Positions 24,501-33,616 of a DNA stretch of 60,000 nucleotides are shown piece after piece; within the stretch, counting starts at the first letter, position 1; each line of letters starts with the position of its first letter. The position numbers and the translations under genes are program-made. Under the pieces are notes generated by a model, which was not told where the DNA came from, did not search any database, and worked only from the letters and a program-made list of their open reading frames with translations. Source of the DNA: Chrysomallon squamiferum (taxonomy: Eukaryota > Mollusca > Gastropoda > Neomphalida > Peltospiridae). The stretch lies in the NCBI GenBank assembly GCA_012295275.1, contig CM022672.1:31614894-31674893 (forward strand), written 5' to 3'.

Positions 24501-27500
24501 TGCAACATTCTGCAGAAAGTGAACCAAGTCCAAAGAGACTTTGTTCAAGGGTTCCCATCTCTTACTGTCAGAGTATTCTGCTCCTTTACCATTTCGTTAA
24601 AAAATGTGATTACAAGACAACTGTAGATATGAATAAAACAAACCCTAACCCTAACCCTAAAAGTGACCCTTTTAAAACCAAGCTCAGAGATCTAGGTGGT
24701 AGATTTATGTACATCAAACATTATCAGACAGCTAAATGGTTAATCATCACTGCTTGGTTAACATTACAATTCATTAACACTGGTGAAATATTTGTATAAT
24801 ATTATATAAAATTATTTATCTATGGGCAGGTTAAAATTAATGCTTCCCTAACTCTAAAGCTAGAATTGACCTTTGTAGTTCTACTGACCATTGGTGCCTG
24901 CACCTATTTAATAGAATACACATGGTGTGTATAAAATGCCAACAACAAAGCACACACACACACACACACATTAGAAAAACAACCTGATCTCCACTTGGTT
25001 GAAATGATGTACTGAACATTGCAAAGAAGATAAAATTTATTTGAATCATTTTTATGTGACCGTTTGCAGATTATACAACCTGTGAAAGTAGTACGTGTTT
25101 AAAAATTAGTTTTATTTTGTTACTATCTGCAATGGCACCATACTGTAAGGAAAGGAAAAGAGTATGATGTGCCAGTTGATTATTAGTTTAAAAGTTTAAA
25201 ATTATATAACATATTGTAGGTATGTGCAGATACTCGCGATTAGCGGCTGCGGTTTCTTACCAATTAGCTGTTCCACAGAAATCGTGTTTTGCATGAGGGG
25301 GGGCACCGTTTGTTCGCTTTTCATTGGATCGTGTTATATTCTTTCCTTGGGATTTCTGCATATAAACACAGACGGGATATTGATAAATGCTCACGATTTC
25401 GAATATTTTGATTCCGTTGAGTTTTTCTGTGCCTACGCTGCCTTTTAGAAAATTACGAATTTTCAACACGCTTGAACCACTAAAACCAGCTACTGGACAC
25501 GAACGAAAGGTAAGTAGACATTAACTTTGGTTTTTTATCTTATTGTCTTTAAAATTTTATCAAAAGTTATGGTTGCATTCAATTGTTATGATTGCCTCGT
25601 GAAATATGGTATTTTGGTCATTTCGGTGTTCGATCGCCATCGTGACACTTTTACAGAATTTTCAACATGCTACAATAACTAAAACCGGTTACATTGACAC
25701 TTAATGAAAAGTAGCTGGACATAATAATTAGTTTTTTATCTTATTGTCTTTAAAATTTTATCAAAATGCTTGGACGCATTCAACTGTTATGATCGCCTCG
25801 TCAAAAATGGTCTGTTGGTCATTTTGGTGTTCGGTCGCCATCTTGAAACTTTTACGGAATTTTCAACATGCTACAATAACCGGTTCATGGACACGAACGA
25901 AAAGTAGCTGGACATAATAATTAGTTTTTTATCTTACTGTCTTTAAAATTTTATCAAAAGTTATGGTTGCATTCAATTGTTATGATCGCCTCGTGAAATA
26001 TGGTCTGTGTAATTTCGGTTTTCGATCGCCATCTTGAAACTTTTACGGAATTTTCAACATGCTACAATAACTAAAACCGGTTATGTGACACGAATGAAAA
26101 GTAGCTGGACATAATAATTAGTTTTTATATTATTGTCTTTAAAATTTTATCAAAATGCTTGGACGATTCAACTGTTATGATCGCCTCGTCAAAAATGGTC
26201 TGTTGGTCATTTTGGTGTTCGGTCGCCATCTTGAAACTTTTACGGAATTTTCAACATGCTACAATAACCGGTTCATGGACACGAACGAAAAGTAGCTGGA
26301 CATAATAATTAGTTTTTTATCTTACTGTCTTTAAAATTTTATCAAAAGTTATGGTTGCATTCAATTGTTATGATCGCCTCGTGAAATATGGTCTGTGTAA
26401 TTTCGGTTTTCGATCGCCATCTTGAAACTTTTACGGAATTTTCAACATGCTACAATAACTAAAACCGGTTATGTGACACGAATGAAAAGAAGCTGGACAT
26501 AATAATTAGTTTTATTATCTTTGAAATTTTATGAAGCAGCTTCGAGGCTCTTAATTGTAATTTTTACCTCGTGAAATATGGTTTGTTGGCGTTATATCGC
26601 CAGTTTGAGTTTCTGTTTTTTTCTTCAAAATTACGAATGTTCAACATGCTACAGTCACTAAATCCGGTTACATGAGACGAATGAAAAGTAGTTTTTTTTA
26701 TCTAATTGTCTTTGAAATTTTGTCAAGCAGCTGCAAGCATGCTAACTAGTAACTCTAATCTTTATCTCGTCAAGCATGGTTATTTCGACGTTAGATCGCT
26801 GAAGTGAAAGTGTCATGGCAGACCAAACTTCCTGTATAAGGACTTACGTTTGAGAATGGATTATGCTGACTTAATACTTATTCTTCTTAAATTATCTTAC
26901 ATAAGAATGATGGACAAATATGTTCCTAACAATATATTGGTATTTTCATCCATAATTGTCTCAAATCTCAAGATGTTTTAGGATTTTAAAATCATAAAAT
27001 TGACCAAACAATTATAATTTCTAAACACCAAATCAAATAAGCACTTGCTATTGTATTCTGTGTGGATTTAATTTGTATTGGTCATTCAACTTTTGCATTT
27101 CTTTTCATATAATGGTGTTTTTTTTTGTTTTGTTTTTCAGTGTTTGGTTTGACCCACAGTTGATGTTTCATTTTGGTAATATTGTCTTTCATAATTTCAA
27201 CTTTTTAAAACTTATTTCAGTTGTCTTCTCAGCTCTTTTCTTGTTTTTTTCAGTGAATAACCAAAAGATGCCTTTCAGTAACAAGAGACAGTGCCTAATT
27301 AGATGTAACCAAACAAGCTTAGGTAGACAGCATCTGCAAGAAAAGTATTCCACAGTTCCTGCAACAGATGAGTTTTTGAAAGGACACGTGCTTTATATTT
27401 ACATTAGCTGTGGTAACAGTCGAGCAACAACAGTTAGTGAATTATGTAGTCATTTTTCACTAACTCCTACCCCTGTGTTGAGACTTTCGCTTGAAGTGAA

Positions 27501-30500
27501 GAAAGTTGTGTACCAGTTCGACAAGTTTCGTCATGCTGAACAATTTACCAAATTTATGTGTTTATGTTCAGAAATTTTTTTACTGACGGAAAGCTGTAAT
27601 CTTGAGGATGTACCCGGAAAACAAGATGAGCCCCAACCTGGACCAAGATGCAACCCACAATACGTTACTGCTTCCCCAGAACCACACAATCTATTGGATA
27701 GCAGTTCACTCTGTGGAGAAGATACAGAGGAACCTGCTATTCCAATATTGACAAAACCACCCATGAAAACCAGACAAACAAAAAAATGCCTTTCATGCAA
27801 GTTATTAAATAACTCCTTAACAAATATGAGACTAAAACAGCTACAGCTTCAAAGGTCTACACAAATTGCAATCCGAGATGCGAGAGCACAGCAAAAGAAA
27901 AAGGGATACGTAAAATTCTTAAACCAGACAATCAGACGGAAAGAGGAACAGATAGCAAAATTTCAAGAACAAAGTACCGTTTCAAAGGTGATCATGCATG
28001 AGGCAAAATCTACTCTGTCAAACTTTAAAAAAACCCACGAACAAATGAAAAAGTACCACAACGAAAAAAAGAATAAAACTGAATCAGAAACTCTGCTGCT
28101 GTCTGCCAAAAACGAAATTTCTGAACTTAAAATAAAACTTGAAATAAAACAAAAGGAGATAATTGATCTCCAGAGAGATAAAATCCTGCTTGAAGAAAAG
28201 CTTCATGAGTCAATTATGAGCAATACAATGTGTATGTAATCATGACAATTAAAGACACAGGTATTGTAACTGTCATTTGAAGCAGACAAAAGAATTTTCT
28301 TGGTTTTGTGTTCGTACTTCCTGTGCTTTGACAGCAAACAAAAGATACCTATCAATGTATCATGTGACCATCGCTGATGTTTTCTCTGATGGAGCAAATC
28401 AGCACTTGATACAAAAATAGCCTAAGTTTGATCAATTTATAGTTTTATGATTAAAAAAATAGTGATAACATTCTATCACTACCTCTGGTACATAAATTCA
28501 TGTTGTTTATATTTTAATAACCTGTTGGCTGTATCATTGTATGTTTTTCTTCAATGTTCCTATGTTTAGCTTATTCATTGTAGCACATGTGAATGAGATC
28601 GCCGTGCATTGTTTCCTACCTACCTAGTCAAGTCACCGAAGACTTTATGTTCAACTACAAATAACTGGTGCTATTTTAAATGATTATATTTCTATAATCT
28701 GTGTTGATTATATTTTTAATAACTTGTATAATGCATGTTTTATTATATGTTATGACTTTTACTGAATATAATTATAATATGAATACGTTCTGAAATAAAC
28801 AAATTAATGTTTATCTATAATCCTCTGCAATACATAAACTCATATAATAAATTGGAGTCTACTCCAGAAAGGTATTGCCGGTCTTAATTAGGAGCAATAC
28901 ATTGTGTATGTAATCATGACACTAAAGACAGGTATGATAAGTGTCATTTGAAGCAGACAATAGAATTTTCATGGCTTTGTGTTTGTACTTCCTGTGATTT
29001 GACAGCAAACAAAAGATACCTATCAATGTATCATGTGACCATTGTTAATGTTTTCTCTGATGGAGCAAATCAAAATTTGAAGCAAAAATAGCCTAAGTTT
29101 TAAAACTGAACACTTTATGATTTATCAGTTTATGGTTTTACGATTAAAAAGAAAAAGTTGTACATTTCGTATTTAATATTCTATGAATACCTCTGGTACT
29201 TAGATTCACAGAATACATTCATTGTACTGTTTTGTAGTACAGTTTGTTATGTTTATGATTTTTAATTCGCCATTTATCGCAAGAATTTTTAAAGCAAAAC
29301 ACGAAGTTAGTTTATTTCTGATCGTATTCATATTATAATGTATATACTTTTTAGAAATCCGAACACTGGAGAAAACTATGCATCCCAAAAGTTACTAAAA
29401 ATATAAACATAGCTTCTATCATTTTAAATAGCAGAGGTTCTTTTATATGTTTGTTACTCTTTTTTTATTTCTTTCTTTTTTTTTTTTTTTTTCAAATTTA
29501 TTTTTAGGCAAGCAATATACATTTGTGGACATAACTTTTGTTATAAATTTACACGCCATTGGTATTAATAGCGACGACATGTACGATGTTAGAAATATCG
29601 AACTTTGACCTTCCTGGGCTAAAAATAGCCTTGCTAAAAATAGTCGGTGTTGAGCAAAGGCGACACCGCCTTCAGATGAGCGCTTCGTAGAGCGACACCG
29701 CTTTAGCTTTAGGGATGTTCACAAAGTTCGCTTACCCCCACCACGTTTAACGCTCTCATACAAACTACTGAATTAACACATAACAAAAACAACATCACCA
29801 TTTAAAAGAGCGCATATTAATCTGTATTTGAGTGTAATTGTTTTTCATGATAAAATTTACAGAAGGGATTTGGGTGGGGCTGGAAATGGACAAAATCGGC
29901 ACTTTTTCCACTTACGTTTGTTAGGCTGCTGGTATCTTAATTAATAACTTCTTTTTAATTTTTTCAAATATAATCGATAGCAGAGATTGGCATTGGTCTT
30001 CTCTGAAAATTTCATCAAGAAAGCTTGATTATTAACAAAGATAGAGGGGGAAATGTTAAAATATTACTATTTTTGGTCACAGACCTCTAATGACTTATAT
30101 AGCGTTTAATCGGACAAAAAAAATTGCTTTTCCGGGGGTTTAAAATTGCTGCTACTTCCTTAATTTTTTACATACTCACTTGATCTTGCTATCATTTTAA
30201 AGTGGTTTACAAGCTCTACCCAACTGTCTTATTTATTTTCAGATTAGTGGGGTTTGAAAAATGTATCCACATACCTACATATTGGAATTGAATTATAACA
30301 GGATTAAAAAAAAATTATATAAAAAGAAAAGGTACGGAATATTTGGAACTCTTGCCATTGCAACAGCTATCGGTTACTGTCCATCTCATCTATATTTTGA
30401 TCTAACAATAATTAATGTATAGTAACTGCCAACAAGCCTGCAGGTTCTAAACCTAATCCACACTGTTTCTGCTGTGACAGCAAAAACTCTAAATAAACAA

Positions 30501-31332
30501 AGTTCAAACTTACCAGTCTGTCGGTCCAGAGCCTGGCTGAACTGGTTGATTGGAGGTGGAACTTTCAGCCTCTGTTTGAGAATGGCCTTCTGTCGTTGCA
30601 GACGAACATATTTAGGCCATTTAACAAATCTGCTCAAATCTCGTTTTGGCTGGATATCCTGACCTGAAATGTAAATGCCATAATTTTTTTTGTCAAATGT
30701 CATTTTAAATTTTTCAAACTCTGCATTTTTTGACAGAGAAATCAAAATCATAATTTATATGCACTGTTTATCGTAATCATAAATGACACACATTGTTATT
30801 ACTTTTAAAAATATTTATAATTATGATCTAAGCATCTGATCTACAAATCAGTTAACGTAAAATTACAAATGACAACATACCAATTCCAAAGTTTTTCGGA
30901 GTCTTCTCAAAAAGAGGGTTTACTACTTTCTTAGATTCTGTCTTCTTTGTAAGGATAGGCGCCGCAGCAGTCTTCTTCCTTCCCTTTTTGGGTTTAGGCT
31001 GAAAGTTTAAACAATTCAGTAAATTCAAAATATGTTATAACGATTATAATGACAACTTTAAGGTCTTGCAAGGCATAATTTGTGCTTATTTACCTAACCA
31101 TTCTGCAGGTAAATTATCGAAAATGTGTATTTTTAACTCTCGTGTCAAGGTTTTGTATTAAGATCGAAAAAACATAAACATTTTCAATTACTTATTAAAA
31201 ATACTTATGCTATTAAAATAACTATAATTCATTTATGCTAATAGTATAATGCTGATATTTAACTGATGAATAGCAGATACAGATTAATGTGGATTACTAA
31301 TATTCTAACATATTAAATCTTCAACCCACCAT
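18510..31332 (-). CDS. RPL7A: 60S ribosomal protein L7a (eL8), complete
   Basis: Structural protein of the large ribosomal subunit (L7Ae family, RNA-binding). Seven coding exons on the minus strand: 31332-31330 (ATG only), 30998-30881, 30663-30514, 22303-22083, 20145-20015, 19810-19741 and 18614-18510 (with stop). They total 798 bases, 265 residues, against 266 in human. All junctions are GT-AG and the phases close into one frame. Readable landmarks are [120 protein letters not shown] and [20 protein letters not shown]. Intron 3 is 8.2 kb and intron 4 is 1.9 kb; both hold snoRNAs. A 5'TOP tract precedes the ATG. The gene is head to head with MED22. Confidence 0.97.
20518..20601 (-). ncRNA. 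SNORD36: U36-type box C/D snoRNA, copy 1 (SNORD36)
   Basis: On the RPL7A sense strand: terminal stem CAGTTTGC/GCAAACTG, box C ATGATGT, D' box CTGA after GAATTTCTTCAC, and D box CTGA after CGAGCTTTTTAAAT. The guide before D is complementary to 18S rRNA TTAAAAAGCTCG. The D+5 rule points to the A methylated by U36 in vertebrates (human 18S A668). The guide before D' is complementary to 28S GTGAAGAAATTC, the other U36 target region (human 28S A3703). RPL7A is the known vertebrate host of U36. Lies in RPL7A intron 4. Confidence 0.9.
20976..21055 (-). ncRNA. SNORD36: U36-type box C/D snoRNA, copy 2
   Basis: Same layout as the copy at 20518: box C GTGATGT, D' guide GAATTTCTTCAC with CTGA, D guide CCGAGCTTTTTAAAT with CTGA, and a stem CAGTTT/AAACTG with one mismatch nearer the boxes. 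Both rRNA guides are intact. RPL7A intron 4. Confidence 0.87.
21444..21525 (-). ncRNA. Diverged U24-like box C/D element
   Basis: On the minus strand: ATGATGA (box C), CTGA at the D' position, and CTGA as box D preceded by CCATCTAGATCT. It resembles the two U24-like copies at 22501 and 24676, but the rRNA-complementary part is degraded and the terminal stem is weak. Likely a decayed copy. RPL7A intron 4, between U36 copies. Confidence 0.45.
21750..21835 (-). ncRNA. SNORD36: U36-type box C/D snoRNA, copy 3
   Basis: Terminal stem AAGTTTGC/GCAAACTT, box C ATGATGC, D' guide GAATTTCTTCAC plus CTGA, D guide CCGAGCTTTTTAAAT plus CTGA. Both guide segments are identical to copy 1 over the rRNA-pairing bases, while the loop between D' and the D guide differs. 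RPL7A intron 4. Confidence 0.88.
22501..22584 (-). ncRNA. SNORD24: U24-like box C/D snoRNA, copy A (SNORD24)
   Basis: Minus strand: 8-bp terminal stem AACCAAGC/GCTTGGTT, box C GTGATGA, CTGA at D', a C'-like TGATGTA, and box D CTGA preceded by CTACCACCTAGATCT. That guide is complementary to 28S AGATCTTGGTGGTAG except for one base, the U24 target region. Vertebrate U24 is also hosted by RPL7A. The D' guide does not match the second U24 target clearly. RPL7A intron 3. Confidence 0.75.
23155..23530. repeat. Tandem duplication, ~275-bp unit
   Basis: GTGGATTTAGAT...CTGTGCTGT-AGATGATGATG...GCATTTATTATCACTAA starts at 23164 and again at 23440, with about 10% differences. Two copies only, in RPL7A intron 3. 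Confidence 0.75.
23699..23776 (-). ncRNA. SNORD36: U36-type box C/D snoRNA, copy 4 (diverged guides)
   Basis: Terminal stem GTTTGC/GCAAAC, box C GTGATGA, CTGA at D' after AATTTCTTTAC, box D CTGA after ACTGAGCTTTTTAAAT. The 18S guide keeps GAGCTTTTTAA but loses pairing beyond it, and the 28S guide has a C-to-T change that would make a G-U pair. May be functional or decaying. RPL7A intron 3. Confidence 0.75.
24205..24285 (-). mobile_element. tRNA-like sequence, probably a SINE head
   Basis: On the minus strand an A-box-like GCAGCTCAGTTGGTTAAGTGG is followed about 45 bases later by a B-box-like GGTTCAAATCT. Between them GAGCTGGAAGCTC could form a variable arm. The acceptor ends do not pair well, so this is a tRNA pseudogene or a tRNA-derived SINE rather than a working tRNA. 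Confidence 0.5.
24641..24660. repeat. Short interstitial telomeric repeat
   Basis: About three CCCTAA (TTAGGG) units sit directly beside the second U24-like snoRNA copy. Confidence 0.85.
24670..24830. repeat. Recent duplicate of 22495-22660
   Basis: About 160 bases containing the U24-like snoRNA plus downstream flank (to TTATTTATCTATG) are virtually identical at 22495-22660 and 24670-24830, in the same orientation and 2.2 kb apart in RPL7A intron 3. Flanks are unrelated. Confidence 0.9.
24676..24759 (-). ncRNA. SNORD24: U24-like box C/D snoRNA, copy B
   Basis: Identical in all 84 bases to the copy at 22501: stem AACCAAGC/GCTTGGTT, box C GTGATGA, D guide CTACCACCTAGATCT, box D CTGA. It sits about 15 bases from a short telomeric repeat. 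RPL7A intron 3. Confidence 0.75.
25224..25509 (+). promoter_or_regulatory. Putative promoter and 5' noncoding exon of the nested gene
   Basis: A less AT-rich block containing several CpGs ends in AACGAAAG|gtaagt, a consensus donor at about 25510. Together with the acceptor before 27253 it would give the nested coiled-coil gene an untranslated first exon. The start of transcription cannot be set from sequence. Confidence 0.45.
25450..26790 (+). repeat. Tandem repeats (~195 bp) derived from a 5' exon end
   Basis: Six to seven units, starting near 25450, 25653, 25855, 26045, 26243, 26434 and 26627, each with TTTTCAACATGCTACAATAAC, a CGAACGAAAAGTAG block, ATTGTCTTTAAAATTTTATC and TCGCCATCTTGAAAC. 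The first unit carries the intact donor ACGAAAG|gtaagt; later ones have the altered ACGAAAAGTAGC. Units 3-4 and 5-6 match as pairs, giving a ~388-bp higher-order repeat. Confidence 0.88.
27253..28239 (+). CDS. Unrecognised coiled-coil protein nested in RPL7A intron 3
   Basis: A 323-residue open frame from ATG 27268 ([20 protein letters not shown]...) to TAA at 28237. The acceptor TTTTTTTCAG ends at 27252, so the hydrophobic open stretch upstream (from 27073) is more likely intron than leader. The N-terminal ~110 residues look globular, with [11 protein letters not shown] and a C-rich [10 protein letters not shown] Pro-rich linker follows (residues ~120-180), then CLSCK, then a highly charged coiled coil over the last ~130 residues ([29 protein letters not shown]). 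Codon use is normal and there are no internal stops over 972 bases, so it is probably a real gene, transcribed opposite to its host. I do not recognise the family. A lineage-expanded or transposon-associated coiled-coil protein is possible. Confidence 0.7.
   Translation: MNNQKMPFSNKRQCLIRCNQTSLGRQHLQEKYSTVPATDEFLKGHVLYIYISCGNSRATTVSELCSHFSLTPTPVLRLSLEVKKVVYQFDKFRHAEQFTKFMCLCSEIFLLTESCNLEDVPGKQDEPQPGPRCNPQYVTASPEPHNLLDSSSLCGEDTEEPAIPILTKPPMKTRQTKKCLSCKLLNNSLTNMRLKQLQLQRSTQIAIRDARAQQKKKGYVKFLNQTIRRKEEQIAKFQEQSTVSKVIMHEAKSTLSNFKKTHEQMKKYHNEKKNKTESETLLLSAKNEISELKIKLEIKQKEIIDLQRDKILLEEKLHESIMSNTMCM
28205..29105 (+). repeat. Tandem duplication of the nested gene's 3' end
   Basis: From GAGCAATACA-TGTGTATGTAATC at 28216 about 220 bases recur at 28890-29100 with ~90% identity, including the stop codon context and TTGACAGCAAACAAAAGATA. 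Offset about 675 bases. The second copy lacks the coiled-coil coding part. Confidence 0.85.
29200..30380. other. RPL7A intron 3, right part
   Basis: No gene supported. A short GC-richer block at 29630-29760 contains GCGACACCGC twice around GATGAGCGCTTCGTAGAGC, which looks like a fragment of a repeated element, but I cannot assign it. Confidence 0.4.
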
Positions 31333-31346
31333 GTTGACGAGTTGGT

Positions 31347-31362
31347 GAAAAAGGAAGAGAAG
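31347..31362 (-). promoter_or_regulatory. 5' terminal oligopyrimidine (TOP) tract of RPL7A
   Basis: On the minus strand CTTCTCTTCCTTTTTC lies 15 bases before the RPL7A ATG. Such a C-started pyrimidine run at the cap site marks ribosomal protein mRNAs for growth-dependent (mTOR/LARP1) translation control. Confidence 0.75.
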
Positions 31363-31891
31363 CTTCACGCAGAAGCGGAAATAGATTGTTTACGGTGAAT
31401 AAACCGTACCAGGAATTTGGACCAGTGAATTAAAACAATTCTGTTTTCAGATATTATAATTATTAGAAAGTGAACAAATGGGGAAGGGAATGTCGAGAAT
31501 ATATATATTTTTTTTTAATTGTAATAATAAGTTACAATTTAAAAAAGCATATAATCTAAACTGATTTAATTAAAATATGTTGATATGAAATAACTGTTTT
31601 AGAATATTAATAATAATTAATTAACTCTTTAAAAGTTTTACACAGCCAAATTAGTATTGGCTTAGTCAAATAAAAAGAATAAATAAATAAAACCTATAAT
31701 AAGCACTGACAAAATATACAACAATACGGTCCGACATCACTGGTCCGAACATTTGTTGTTGTTTTTCTCGATTAATCTGTTCTCCTTTGAAGATACATTA
31801 TTTTGCGCCACGTTTGTTCACATCGCATCTGAGTCGGTATTTTTATTTATCTGATTTTTCACGCATATAAATTAACTGTATACATTGAATA
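31363..31891. promoter_or_regulatory. Divergent promoter region RPL7A / MED22
   Basis: About 530 bases between the RPL7A TOP tract and the MED22 ATG must carry both promoters or one bidirectional promoter. It contains no clear TATA box for either gene. A GGTCCGACATCACTGGTCCG near-repeat at about 31727-31747 is the only obvious motif. Unlike the CpG-island promoter of vertebrates it is AT-rich. Confidence 0.55.
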
Positions 31892-32042
31892 ATGACACAA
31901 CAACAACAACGTATGCCTCAAAGTAAAGATGCACTACTTCAGTCCTACACCAAACGGTTGAAAGACGATATTAAATCGATGTTGGACAATTTCACTGAAG
32001 TCATCAAACTTGCAAGAGTAAGCGAATTATTATTGTTTTTAC

Positions 32043-32087
<45 letters not shown>

Positions 32088-33616
32088 CATCAAATCAAGT
32101 CAGTTTATTAACCACTTATAATTTAATTTTCATTATGCAATCTGGTTTTCTTCGAACAACTACAGTGTACTTCAGTATAATAATAATTGTATTCATCATT
32201 ATTTCACGTTTATAAAATAATTAAAAGGATGCAGGAGTTTGGATATAATATGATTTAAAAATATCTATATATTATTATAATTTTTTGTTTTTCAAATCAA
32301 GTGGTTAAACGTAAAGGAAATTTGATGGCTTACATTTTGGAGAGTTATGAGTTACATCTGTATTTTAATTATATTCATTGTACAAATATAAGTTGTTCAA
32401 TATAATCTAATCTTTTCTTCCCTATTAATTTTTTTTTTTTTTTTTGCTTCTTTAGTTTTCTTATTTGATTTAATTTTGTTTTTAATTATTATAATTGTAC
32501 ATAATTTATTATTATTATTATTATTTAGCCACTGACACAAAACTTGCCAGTGACTTGATTGATGGACAGTTATTCTCACAGTTGATGAAAAACACTGGAA
32601 GTGTGGTGGGCAACCTCTGCATTAACCAGCTTATGAAGAAACTAATAAATGTTTTTAATAATAATTACCCATTAGCAGAAATTAAACTGACAAAAGTGAG
32701 TGGGTCCCAGCAAACGAATACAGAAATAAATTATAGCAGCTGAAATAATAATATTTTTCTATTTTTCTAAGATGGAGGAAGACTCCGAGAGTATGAAGTC
32801 AGCTTTAGCTAGAGCATCAGTTAGTGAACAAGACCACTACGAAATGCAAGTCAGATCTGCAAACATTGCAAGTTCTTTTTTTTTACTTTAAATAATAATA
32901 CACTTATTTATATATTAATAGTAAAATATCACTGACTATTTATAAAAGGTAAATAATAATATAAAACCGTTAGAAAGGAGTATAATCCTGTTACCATTAA
33001 TGATTTAATCATAGAGATTTTTTTTACTATTTTCTAGATTTTTGTTATTAATCAGATACAAACAGATATACATTAGTAAGCTAGCTGTGGATCCAAAAGA
33101 TAAAAAAGTTACAGAAAATAAACAATATTAACAAAACTTAGTAGAGAGTAATTATTTTTAATCTTTTTTTATTTTATTTCTTTTAGCATAATTATTTCTG
33201 TCTCCCAGATTACAAAATATTTTTCAGATGAATATATTTTTTTATTTTTAAGTTTTAATTTTTTTTTTTTAAGTATTATTTGTGTTTACAATACAATATT
33301 TTCTTTCTTTTTTTTTTTTTTGTTGTTTAAATTGTTTTTATTATTATTATTTTTTTACATTTTATTTATGTTTACGAATGATTTTTTTTTTGTGCAGGTT
33401 CGAGCAGGAGAATCGTTGATGCAGCTGGTTTCTGATCTAAAACAGTTTTTGATTCTGAACGACTTTCCCTCTGTTAATGAATCAATCAGTTCCAACTCGC
33501 ACCTGTACAAACAGCTGCAGAACGATGTAGACGCGAAGCTGATGAACTTGCGAGACGAAATGGCCGCCGATCTTTACGAACTAGAAGAAGAATATTATTC
33601 ATCTGTGTATAAATAA
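31892..33616 (+). CDS. MED22: Mediator complex subunit 22 (Surf5), complete
   Basis: Head-module subunit of the Mediator coactivator that links transcription factors to RNA polymerase II. Exons 31892-32017, 32772-32867 and 33398-33616 sum to 441 bases (146 residues). The first encodes LPQSK-like [19 protein letters not shown] and [13 protein letters not shown], the second [17 protein letters not shown], and the third [28 protein letters not shown] and [11 protein letters not shown]. All match vertebrate MED22, whose shorter isoform is of similar length. Phases are 0 at both introns. Intron 2 begins with GCAAGT rather than GT. A candidate AATAAA is at 33852. The gene starts 559 bases from RPL7A, in the opposite direction. 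Confidence 0.96.
32048..32088. repeat. (TTA)n microsatellite at start of MED22 intron 1
   Basis: A TTATTA run begins about 30 bases after the MED22 exon 1 donor. Confidence 0.9.

Noticed and set aside
27073-27267. N-terminal extension of the nested coiled-coil frame
   Set aside because: It is hydrophobic and T-rich, typical of intron read-through. Strong acceptors (TTTTTCAG at about 27140 and 27252) lie inside it, and the downstream ATG at 27268 starts a better protein.
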